DNA from: Cloeon dipterum
Lineage: Eukaryota > Arthropoda > Insecta > Ephemeroptera > Baetidae
NCBI RefSeq assembly: GCF_949628265.1
Contig: NC_088789.1
Coordinates: forward strand, 33,659,883 to 33,723,882
Direction: 5' to 3'
DNA: 64,000 bases
The notes under the pieces are model-generated. The model was not told the origin of the DNA. It saw only the letters and a list, made by a program, of their open reading frames with translations, and ran no database searches. The position numbers and the translations under genes were made by a program. The first letter of the stretch is position 1; the number at the start of each line of letters is the position of its first letter. Shown here piece after piece: positions 9,905-19,040 of this stretch.

Positions 9905-12900
9905 GTAAGTACACTCCTTAATTAATATTTGGTATCGATTTTTGCCTAAAATGAGAGTTATATATAGGGAAGCAAAATTAAAACCATCAAAATCACATTT
10001 AACAAACATGATTCTGGTAGGTTTTAAGTTGAAAAAGAATAAGTAACTTTAATTTCAAACAGGTCCTATTAAAATCCCAAAATCTCTTCTGCAAAACAAA
10101 TTTCGAAGAAAACATATAATCAAGTGTTGCGGATTTAAAAAATGTCTGGCAAATGCTACGGTAAAAAAGACCACTCCGACCAGCACGGTATATGCATTAA
10201 AGGAAAATTTGAAATCAAGTTAAATTGTGTTTTAAAGCAGACCGACAGCATTCTGACAGCAACTTTCGCGTTGCCAACGGCAACGATGGCAGCCATAACC
10301 GGAAACTCTGACGGTGAACCATCGTCAGCGGCACAAACGGATGCCATCACGGCAGCGAGTAAAATAAAAATTCGAATAAAATTCGATGCTCAAGCGTTCG
10401 AAAAATCAGGTCACGATTCCACTCCTAGCCCCCTTGATGAGACAGATGTTGCACCTGACGGGCCGGTTGAGGCCACAAACGACCTTAAAACTGACGTCAC
10501 GATGAAAGCGACCGAAATGGCGCAAGATGGCACAAAATTGCCGACTCCTTTGATCGATGCGGACTTTCCATCAACGCAGGTTTTCCAGAAGACAACTGCA
10601 ATCGATGCGATTTCATCAAAAGATGGAATTATTTCACTATCATCAACAACATCGCAAAGGATGACAACAACCACGCCCACTATAAGGACAACAACAACAG
10701 TGCCCAGAATGGCAGCAACTACGCCTACGACGACAACTACGCTAAGGACAACAACAACAACAACCACAGTCCGTTTATAATTTTTCTAAAATCATAAGGA
10801 AATTTAACAGAAGAAAATTCCAGCCAATTCCGTGCAGTTTATCTTGTGCAGAGTCTAAAAATTTTCTTGCGGTATGTTATATATTCTTTATTCTTGATTT
10901 GAGCCATCAATTAAATCCTGAAGGAACGAAAAGGGTTAGTTGGCCGATTTACTCAACATGCCGAAACGTAAAAACCGTTACCACAGTGCCTTTTTGTCTA
11001 AACCTTAGCAAATAGTGCTATAAATCGAGCTAGGAGATGGGAGCGACGCAGCGATAGATAGAAAAATTAATAAGAGACAAGGCTGGCAAATGCGGCACTG
11101 TAAGAACAACATAATGAACGGTGTTAATTACGCTCCCAGTCGAACGCGAACGGTCCAAAAATTGCCAGACTGCCAGAGGACCAGATTGGACATTTTTTCC
11201 GACCGTAGTTGACGAGAATTAGTCTGTCCGCGCGCGACTTGGGATTAGGAGCGCGCGACGCGAGGTTTCGGACCGAATGATCCCCTTCATGGACCATTTT
11301 TGCCATACTGTCTCGGATTGTTCGATCTACACAGAAACAAAATTTATCGGTCCCTTCAAAGAGTGATTTTGCTCGCCGCCAAAATCGGTGCTTTGAATTT
11401 TTCAATTTTAAAGTAGATTTCGATGGCTAAAATTATATTTTATTCTATTTCTGGCTTGAAGGTTAAAAAGTAACTGTTTTCCAAGGCACGCGATAGGTCA
11501 AATTTTCATCCGTATGAAATCGGCTCCTATTCCACATTTGAACCTCCCATACAGCAACAATTAATAATCGTAACTTTATTCATTTCTTTAATTTAGAATA
11601 ATCCAACCCCAGGAGAGCCAGAAAGTAGGTTTTGTTTAACAAAATAACAAATTACGTCTAATCTTAAATTAAACGCAGCAAAAGGCACGAAGAAAACATC
11701 AAATTGTGAATTGGAGTATTTTGTTTCAAGCTCTACAGTGAGATTTTTTATTCTAATTCAGGATGATTTTTAAATACAAAATCAGGCAACGAGAAATGAA
11801 GCAGCATTGCGATGCAAGGCGCTAAACATGACCCTTTTGACCGTCACATCTGTCGAGGGATTGGAATGCATGAACAATTTTGATGGTTTTAACTCGATAG
11901 CTTTTGTTACGTGAACATTATTAATACTCTTAATCAAGCCAAAACGTACTCGACGAGCGGCTCAAACGAAGACGAAAACTGCAATGTGGAAAAAAAGTAC
12001 GCTTGGTGCTCGACGGGCTTCGATATGTCGAAAGAACTAATCGAATCGGAAAAACTTTGGTTGGCGACCAACAACACGATCCCTTCTGCCACGGAGCGAT
12101 GTTTGGCCGTTTCTTTATCCACAGAATCCTCGAAACAGGGTTTGGTGCACAAAAAGTGCGACGACGCCCTGCCCTTCATCTGCCAGTATTCCGTCGACTG
12201 CCCAAAGATCTGCAACCGAAACGTTCGGTCTTGAAAACATACAAATTCATTTAGTTAAGTCAATTCCATTTCAGAACTCCTTATTTGACTCCTCAGGAAA
12301 TTTAAAAGGTATAAAAGCATTTTTAAGAGTGATCAAAAGATAATTTAAGTAAATATGGAGACAAAAAATCCTTCGGAATTTGGGTTGACATCGGCAACTA
12401 CACCTATCTCTTGGGGAACAAACCAGTTTGTATCCGAGTCTAACATAACTGCAAAGTTTGATTTTTTGCTTGACAGATGACGTGGATAAACAGTTACCAC
12501 CAATGTTGCGCTTTGGGAATGGAGGCGCTCAACATTGACAACGTAGCCGAGCAATTGGGCCTTACTGCCATGACCGTGGCAAATAAAGGTTAGACCTTTA
12601 ATTTAATAATCAGTCCATAGAAATATTTTGGAATTTCAGACAACTGGACTGCGAATTTCAACTACTGGACTAGCGGCACGTGGAATGGGGCGCCTGTTAA
12701 GCAGTGGTCGTGGTGCGAGCCAAATGGACCAAAGGTTTTCCCAAAAGGTCTTGTTTGGGAACCCTCTCAGCCCGACAACAAAGGAGGCAACGAGAGCTGC
12801 GTGCATTTCCGCTTTAACTTGCCTACTAGAGGGGCCTTCATGACAGACCGCAGCTGTTCCAATAAATTAATTTTCGCGTGCAAGGTATAAAGACTTGAAA

Positions 12901-15900
12901 TTAATTTCGGCCCAAGTTAGGATTTAAAATTTCAGAGCGTTCTAAAAACCACCCCAAAACCTTGCGTTTCTTCCTGCCCAACTGAGAAGTGCAATAGAAA
13001 TGTAGAAACTATATCTTTAAAAGATGAATGGATAAACTTAGCATTAAATTAAAATCTAGGATGACCTATTTAGCCCGGACTCTTCGAATCGGCCAATTTT
13101 AAAGGGTATATAGTTAACTTCCTGTTGTTAAAAATAAACCTTGTAATTCTGTATTGATATCAAGACTATTTCTCTTATGGATTCTGGTACGATGGATGTG
13201 GTCGGAACTTTCTGATTTACAATTCTAAATTTGTGAGACATCAAATAATTTTTAATAGTTAAAAAAATATTAAAAAAATGATCAACAGTCGAACTGGACA
13301 AACGCCCGTAACAGTTGCTGTGAAATTGGCCTCACTCTGACCTCAATGGAATCAGCGGGCAAGTCGAGTTGCTTTTCCAGAATAGTCTCAAGTACTAATA
13401 AAAATTAAAAGAGTGACAAAATAAAGTTTAATATACAAAACCACTCAAGAATTTGCTCCGGCGACCTATGGAGACTTCTGGCTCTCCGGTACAGATCTGG
13501 GGTGCGATTCAAAGTTCCACTGGTGCACCCTGAGCCGGGACTTCGTCGACCCTGAGGTCAAATGGAAGGAGGGACACCCTAAGCCTGGCCTGGACTGCGT
13601 TTATCTCGAAGTGAGAAATGGATCCTTGTTGCTGGCCACCGATGACTGCGCCCAAAACAAGAATTTTCTCTGTGAAGTGAGGAAGAAGGGTACCTTCGGA
13701 AGGGCCATGCAGACCGAATGTGCAGAAACCTGGGACATCACCGTTGGTAAATGCCCGAAAATCATTTTGTTTAGAATGGCTAAACGGGAAGTTAATTTCA
13801 TGCAGAACAAATCGATCTTCTTATGAACGTGAGCGCTTTTCTCGTGGCAACTATTTCGCACAATTTGAAGGTTGGACAGAAATTTGTGAACATTTCAATC
13901 CATTAATTAAAATATGCATTTTCAGTGCTTCTTGAAATGCGTCGGAGTGGAAATTGGAATGGTATTAAAACATAATTGAACGACAAAATATAAATCTCTT
14001 TTTCATGGTTTTTAATACGCTTTTGCTTTATTGAAAATTAAAATTTTAAATCATATATGACAGCCTCATAATAATTGTTATCCTTTAGTTCGGCATTGGG
14101 GGATTGGAAGCCTTAGCAACGCTGCGACAAATAGAACTCGTGTCCCAGGAGGACCCCGTGGAATTGGAAACAGGATTTGTGGCTTACGATCAATGCAGCG
14201 GCATCAGTCTGTGTTTTCTTTTTGTAACATATTGCCAGAAATTAATTTTTAAAACAGAATCCGACGACGAGTGTGTGATTGCCCACGAAACTTACAAGTG
14301 TGGCCAGGAAAAAGCGCCAAATTTGGTCTCAAAAATCATCACCAACAACTTCGATAACCAGACAATGGTTTGATTTAAAAATTAATTAGTATTCTTGTTT
14401 CAACAGCATTATTCTTGCAATAGTCAATACAATAAATACACATTGAATGGAAATTTTAAAAGCACGAAATGGCGAACAGTACTAGCAAAATAAAGCTAAA
14501 ACGATTCTTTGCAAAGTAATATCACGCCGTACTGAGCCGCAAATTAAAATTTTATCACTGATCACTATCACTTTACACTTGCCACCAGAATTGAAGGATT
14601 GAAATTTTTTCTTCTTAAAGCTGATACCACCAACTCCTTGTGTTCCGGTGCGCCGAACTTGTTGGCTTTCGAACACTTTACCTTGCGTAAAAAATGTAAA
14701 TTCATTTATTAGTTTTCAGGTCATATCATTTATGATTTTCTTTAAATTGTAGCAAACCTTGATCGACCTGACCAATTATACTGGGGCTTGTAATTAATTC
14801 TTTACAAATCTACTGAAACTATAATTTCATCTGCTCCAATCCATATTCCTCAGGGTCAAAATAGATATGATAATCAATAACATTTAGGATCGAAAAATTC
14901 GTTGTGCGCACCGGAAAAACGTTCGTTTTGCTTTTTGCGCCTCTGGCAGGTCTGCTCTCGCGTCACCACCACACCCATTTTGACCCTTAGTAATTATTAT
15001 TCATTATTATTATTATTCATTTTATTGGACACCATCGGTGTACAACTAAAGTCAATTACAAATTTATTTATTATAACGGAATGCTTGTGATAAAGTTAAA
15101 GGTTTTTTGACACAGTCTAGTAAATGGTACATACTAGAAAGCAAAGAATCACAATAAATACATTTACAATTAGCGGTGACTTCGAGATGAAAACATTTAT
15201 GTGAACAGAGACGAGGAAATGATAGCCATGAAAAGAATATCTAGTGACCCTTAGTAATAGATTGGAATAAAAAATGTGGTTTCTAGTGGGAATTGAATCT
15301 CATGAATAATTCTAATTCTACAAATCAACAATTTAGACAAACCGGGAAATTTCAAGACGGTTGACAACAGGATATTTTATTTTGCATATGATCCGAACGC
15401 AATTCTTGTAAATAATATTTTCACCATATTTGGCTGTTGAACTCTACGCTCTTGCAATTTTAGACTCCATATATTGCCTACACTCGTTGCTGCGAACTCG
15501 GAATGAATCTCGTAGAACCTCAGACGCTTGCAGATTATGTATTACTCACAGCAAACTTTGGTATTCCATGTTATTTTCTTTAAAATTAAATTAACCATTA
15601 CAAATATAACGATTTTTCACATATTTGATTCAAATATTTTAAACTTCACTGTCCAGGAAGGTCCACACAAAAATAATAAACCTTCTTTTGTTTCACAAAT
15701 TGACGCACACGATGTTGATAAGGAATCTAAATTCATGTATTTGGTGCAGCTGGCTATTCTCAAATGATGTTGGGCGAGACAGAATTCATCAACCAGACGC
15801 ACGAGGTGTGGTGTCGCAGCCGCACCCTTTTGCCGGATGCCTTGTATGAAGCGGCTTCAAGATACCAATGCGGTCCGACGTACCTCAGAACGATACATAG

Positions 15901-16033
15901 CATAATTTATACCTACCCAGTGGAAATAAATGACCCCAAGACCTCTGCTAAGACCGTAGTCACCGGAGCAGTGTACCCTGACCCTTCCAAAGTGGTTTCC
16001 GATGTGCAGACGTATATCTGCGAGAAACCCTAG
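9836..16033 (+). CDS. Copy B: secreted CTLD-mucin-OBP fusion protein (~28 exons)
   Basis: Reference model. Exons: 9836-9904, 9968-10016, 10063-10187, 10241-10358, 10410-10768, 10824-10871, 11597-11624, 11679-11737, 11786-11885, 11939-12222, 12275-12308, 12361-12425, 12477-12588, 12640-12884, 12936-13001, 13060-13105, 13165-13232, 13289-13391, 13450-13746, 13806-13870, 13926-13961, 14089-14206, 14258-14367, 14621-14695, 14753-14789, 15337-15407, 15464-15560, 15750-16033 (TAG). All phases agree and the frame stays open: about 1,055 aa, or 1,072 if the 51-nt intron at 10359 is retained. Order by residue: signal peptide 1-21, basic Cys segment 24-81, Thr-rich 82-240, CTLD1 257-413, CTLD2 414-565, CTLD3 588-735, OBP 740-868, CTLD4 894-1055. 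No transmembrane segment follows the signal peptide, so it should be secreted. It is the only copy on the plus strand. The weakest donors are 12223 (GTTCGG) and 10769 (GTCCGT), both supported by conservation among copies. Ligands are unknown. Confidence 0.82.
9968..10187 (+). other. Copy B basic, cysteine-containing N-terminal segment (two exons)
   Basis: Exon 9968-10016 (49 nt, phase 1) and exon 10063-10187 encode a Lys/Arg-rich stretch ending in IIKCCGFKKC and a Thr-rich tail. This frame is open in every copy despite substitutions, whereas the other frames contain stops. Inserting the 49-nt exon is what fixes the phase. No known domain was recognised. Confidence 0.7.
10241..10768 (+). other. 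Copy B Thr/Ser/Pro-rich mucin-like segment
   Basis: It encodes a low-complexity region that ends in ACA/ACG/ACC threonine runs, the typical target of dense O-glycosylation. A 51-nt AT-rich stretch (10359-10409, GTAAAATAAAA...AATCAG) behaves as an intron in copies A and C. The segment probably forms an extended stalk between the N-terminus and the lectin domains. Confidence 0.7.
11597..12222 (+). other. Copy B CTLD1 module (4 exons)
   Basis: The exons are 28, 59, 100 and 284 nt, with junction phases 1, 0 and 1. Lectin-fold signs are ATRNEAALRCKALNMTLL (helix 2 with Cys) and CDDALPFICQ at the end. There is no EPN/QPD or WND, so calcium-dependent sugar binding is unlikely. A DCPKIC linker follows. 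Confidence 0.78.
12275..12884 (+). other. Copy B CTLD2 module with QPD motif (4 exons)
   Basis: Exons of 34, 65, 112 and 245 nt. Signs are CCALGMEALNI, YWTSGTWNGAP, QWSWCEPNGPKVF, QPDNKGGNESCVHF and an ending IFACK. QPD is the galactose-type determinant of Ca-dependent lectins. At the WND position the sequence is MTD followed by R-S-C, so the site is only partly canonical. It is the one CTLD likely to bind sugar, and QPD is retained in all six copies that reach this far. Confidence 0.82.
13060..13746 (+). other. Copy B CTLD3 module (4 exons)
   Basis: Exons of 46, 68, 103 and 297 nt. Signs are NSCCEIGLTLTSME, YGDFWLSGTDLGCDS, WCTLSRDF, GLDCVYLEVRNGS and DDCAQNKNFLCEV. HPKPG stands where EPN/QPD would be. 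The last exon runs straight into the start of the OBP domain (first OBP Cys at 13719-13721), so the two domains share an exon. Confidence 0.8.
13719..14367 (+). other. Copy B odorant-binding-protein (PBP/GOBP) domain
   Basis: It spans the end of exon 13450-13746 and exons 13806-13870, 13926-13961, 14089-14206 and 14258-14367. The six cysteines have spacing C1-X30-C2-X3-C3-X42-C4-X8-C5-X8-C6, within the classic OBP pattern. Diagnostic pieces are CFLKCVGVEIGM (C2-X3-C3), VAYDQCSG (C4) and DDECVIAHETYKC (C5-X8-C6). OBPs are helical, disulphide-locked carriers of small hydrophobic ligands. The same six Cys occur in C-G. The call rests on the spacing, the CFLKC and EC...YKC motifs, and the helical character between them. 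Confidence 0.82.
14753..16033 (+). other. Copy B CTLD4 module (4 exons, C-terminal)
   Basis: Exons of 37, 71, 97 and 284 nt with the phases of the other CTLD modules. Signs are AYTRCCELGMNLVEPQT, INQTHEVWCRSR and the end VVSDVQTYICEKP-stop. There is no EPN/QPD. It is preceded by the Cys-rich linker exon 14621-14695 (PPTPCVPVRRTCWLS...PCVKN). Confidence 0.75.
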
Positions 16034-16198
16034 AAAAAAATTTGTCAAGATGAGCACCATTTTTTTCTTTTTGGGTGACCACTTTTGAGTTTTCTTTTTG
16101 TGAAAGCAGAGAGTGTCAGTTTGCAATATTGAATTTTGGCTATTTAAAATTCTATATTTTATTCTGTCAAGGAGTTGATCTACGTTGTATTTTGAACA

Positions 16199-16204
16199 AA
16201 TAAA
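16199..16204 (+). terminator. Polyadenylation signal of copy B
   Basis: AATAAA lies 166 nt after the stop codon, followed by a second AATAAA. Confidence 0.5.
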
Positions 16205-16329
16205 TGAATAAAAAGTAATATATGTTATTTTTATTTTAGTATAGCTAATTTCGTGGCAGAAAGAGGCGCATACAATTTTTATATCTAGAACTTTTTACAC
16301 TTTGCATATACGCACACTTTAACAAGTCA

Positions 16330-16860
16330 AAACTAATTGAATCTCTTGAGATTAACTTCACGTTCTGTTTTATTCGTGTAAATTTCTAATATTTTTAATT
16401 TCAAAATTTTTCTGCCTGTTTACTGGCGAGTAAAATAAATCGTCGGACACGACGAAACGAGAGCAGGCTGTTGACGAATTAGTAGAGCGTTTGTTGTGGC
16501 GGCGGCAGCGCTGATGGCGAGAAAGAGCGACGTGCGACCTCTTGCCGCGAGATATTTTTAAAAAAAGGCATTCATCATCAGAGAGTGTGCGTGGCTGTGG
16601 GTGAAGGTCAAGCAAACGATTAAAAATTTAATATTTATATCCACTGAAATATTTTTGTTATATATAGGAAAGAAAAACTCTCAAGTTCCCATAAACTGTG
16701 TTTTAATTTGAACAAACCAACATTAAAAACGAAAACCAGTATAAAAAATCAAGAATTATATCAAATAGAGCCAAAAGCTTCAGGAGAATTGCCATAGATC
16801 GTCAGGGTTGAGTTATTTTTCAACTAAAAATGTTTAAAACAGGAATTATTTAATTTATTT
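16330..16860 (+). repeat. TATA-containing segment, copy 2 of 3, with flanks
   Basis: Closely related to 36110-36600: shared AAAACTAATTGAATCTCTTG, GTTTACTGGCGAGTAAAAT, AGAGCAGGCTGTTGACGAAT and GAAAGAAAAACTCTCAAGTT. Both copies lie beside yellow-gene sequence, so one larger segment was duplicated. The TATA box here is degraded. Confidence 0.65.
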
Positions 16861-16876
16861 TATTAATAAAAATTAC

Positions 16877-17230
16877 TTATTTGTTGTTTGCACTTGACTT
16901 GTATTCGCCTTTGAGAAGAAAAAAGCGGCTGCTTGCGTCGTGCGAGAGCAGCCAAAGGTTATCAGCACGGTCCAGGTCAAAGTTAATCGAGTCCACGTCC
17001 GAATCGAACTGAAACATCGACTCGTATTTTATATTTCAACCATTTTTTAAGGTTTTACCTTGTGCAGTAACTCCTCCTTGAACAGGCTTTTCGTGTCCCA
17101 AGCGGTAACCCTTTTCTCCTTCTCCTGGACAAAGTACAAAACTCCCTTCGTGTCCATTAGCATCCCTTTCGATTCGGAAGACAAAGCGCCAATTAGCGTG
17201 AGGGTGGTTGGCGCCGTGGAATCGTCAGCG
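16877..17230 (-). pseudogene. Truncated yellow/MRJP copy (3' end only)
   Basis: The last exon 17008-16877 (132 nt, stop TAA) and the 3' part of the preceding exon (to 17059, donor CACAAG|GTAAAA) match the yellow 2 locus almost base for base. The coding that remains is open (DSINFDLDRADNLWLLSHD and the SESKGMLMDTKGVLYF block). Similarity stops at 17230, so the signal peptide and most of the propeller are missing. Confidence 0.8.
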
Positions 17231-18413
17231 AGAAAATAATTTGTAATATTTGTAAGATTCTTCGAAGGTTAGGGTTGTCATTGTCAGAGCTTGTTTGGGT
17301 GTTGAATCGCGGGACCTGTGCTGTTCGACCCTTTATTCTTCTCCACTCTTGCACCTTTGTTCATGCAGCAGCTGCTCTCTCGTGACTTCGTGAGAAATCA
17401 CAGCCTATTCCCACGCTACCAACAACACGTCCTCTTTGTTCAAGATACTTTGACTCTTTCACCTCTTGAAAAATACTTCACGTGTGGTCGAGATCAAATT
17501 TTTATGCTCTCTCGAGAAAACTTTGGTTCTTATCTCGTCTTTTCGATGAAAACAGTTTTAAAATCGTGAATATCGCCTTACAGCAAGAATAATCATTAAT
17601 TTTAGTCGGTCAATAAGCCCGCGTTGTTTGATATTTTTGGTGTTTTTCTTGGTCTAAGGGTGCCACGCTGGAAGGCCGAAAACACCTTTTGGCACGGCAG
17701 TGATTTAAATCGATTAAGTAAATTCATAAAAAATTTATTAAAAGTCATTATGATGAGTTCCTGACAAACAAAATGTCGATTTATAAGTAGCAGCAATTAT
17801 TGCTATACGGAAAATTTCCGGAGAGAAAAATATAATATCACATCAACGAGAGCATTGTTAAATTTTAAATGGTTTGGTTCCAATAATTTTTCCTGGTTTA
17901 TTTTAAGACTAAAACAAGGGGGTCTGTTCCCGGCCAGCCACACAAGTAGCGGGCATTGAATTATGAGCCTGCCTGTATCAAACATTTACCAGCTCAACCC
18001 TCTGTCAGGGTGAACGCGAGACAAAGACACTCCACGCATTCCAAACTCTTTTGTGTATTTCCCTTAGAATGCAACTGCGCGGGAGAATGAGTGAAAATTT
18101 TATTTTTTCTCGTGCTCCAAAAATATATCTACTCCGCCTGCTGCGCGTTTGCAGCCCCAACTTACAAAAATAGGTAAGCTGATTCCAGAATTAAAAAAAA
18201 AAATCAAACAAACAATATGACGGAAGAAAAATTCACCAGAAAATGAATGCAATGTATAAGAAACATTAACGTAAAAATAAAAAGTAGATTGGTACAATTT
18301 AAATTATTTACTTGCATGTGACTCTTTGAAATTGATGTTATAAATAATTAATATCAAATAACACGTGTTGTGTCTTTGCTCAACTTCACCCCCTATAAAT
18401 CATTCAGCTGCTA

Positions 18414-18626
18414 AGAAGAGGTTAAGACAAGTTTAAGGGGGGTAGTTCTTGCAATTGTGATGCTCAGTACCCGAGATATAGAGTGGCAAATTTTTGAAAA
18501 ACGCGGAAGGAGAACAATTTTTTTCACTTTTCGAGATTTTTGCAAATCTTAATCTCGGGTGTTAACTGTCAGAATTGCCAAAACTACCCCCCGTTGGACT
18601 TGTCTCGACCTCTTCTGTTGCACAGA
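18414..18626. mobile_element. Foldback repeat
   Basis: Inverted arms: GAAGAGGTTAAGACAAGTTT, GGGGGGTAGTT and ACCCGAGAT at the left pair with ATCTCGGGT, AACTACCCCCC and GACCTCTTCTG at the right. The loop is about 60 bp. It is related to the dispersed repeat at 8265-8900. Confidence 0.65.
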
Positions 18627-18774
18627 AGGGCTAGACAGTTTACAGAAATATAAATAGTCAGAACATGTATACGTTTCCATTAATTATTTTTGGTTTTTTC
18701 ATTGGAATAATATAATTATGTTCTTGAGAATACTGGAACAAAGAATACAACCAGCTTGCCAGTAAAATATATTT

Positions 18775-18780
18775 TTTATT
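18775..18780 (-). terminator. Likely polyadenylation signal of copy C
   Basis: AATAAA on the minus strand, 261 nt after the stop. The signals of D, E, F and G lie 225-250 nt after theirs. Confidence 0.4.
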
Positions 18781-19040
18781 TAAATAAAATTCTTTGCAAA
18801 GCTCACCACACTGATTCTGAAGTAGTTTTTATCAGTTTATATATTCAAAAATGAGGTTTCTGCTCCGTGTAACAACTCTATGGTTGAATATTATGAATAT
18901 AATTTTAAATGGCCACACTAAACACACACTCTGCATAAGCAAAACATGAAAACTCAAATTTGATAACCCAGAAAGAAACAATTTTTAGGAGACAAACGTG
19001 CGCTTATCCTGATTGTTATTAAAATTCCATTATATTTTTT

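Larger units (their letters stand above)
16205..19040. other. Region between convergent copies B and C
   Basis: It holds the second TATA-containing segment (16420-16620), a truncated yellow copy (16877-17230), a foldback element (18414-18626) and otherwise AT-rich DNA. An open frame at 17318-17569 has no recognisable domain, splice context or homologue in the window. Confidence 0.5.

Noticed and set aside
10142..10240. ATG-initiated start of the Thr-rich frame as a separate intronless gene
   Set aside because: The in-frame ATG is preceded by a stop. The overlapping frame with CCGFKKC is conserved in all copies and splices from 10187 to 10241, so the ATG is not needed.
11124..11405. Minus-strand open frame inside an intron of copy B
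   Set aside because: No domain and not conserved in the equivalent introns; Arg/Lys-rich chance frame.
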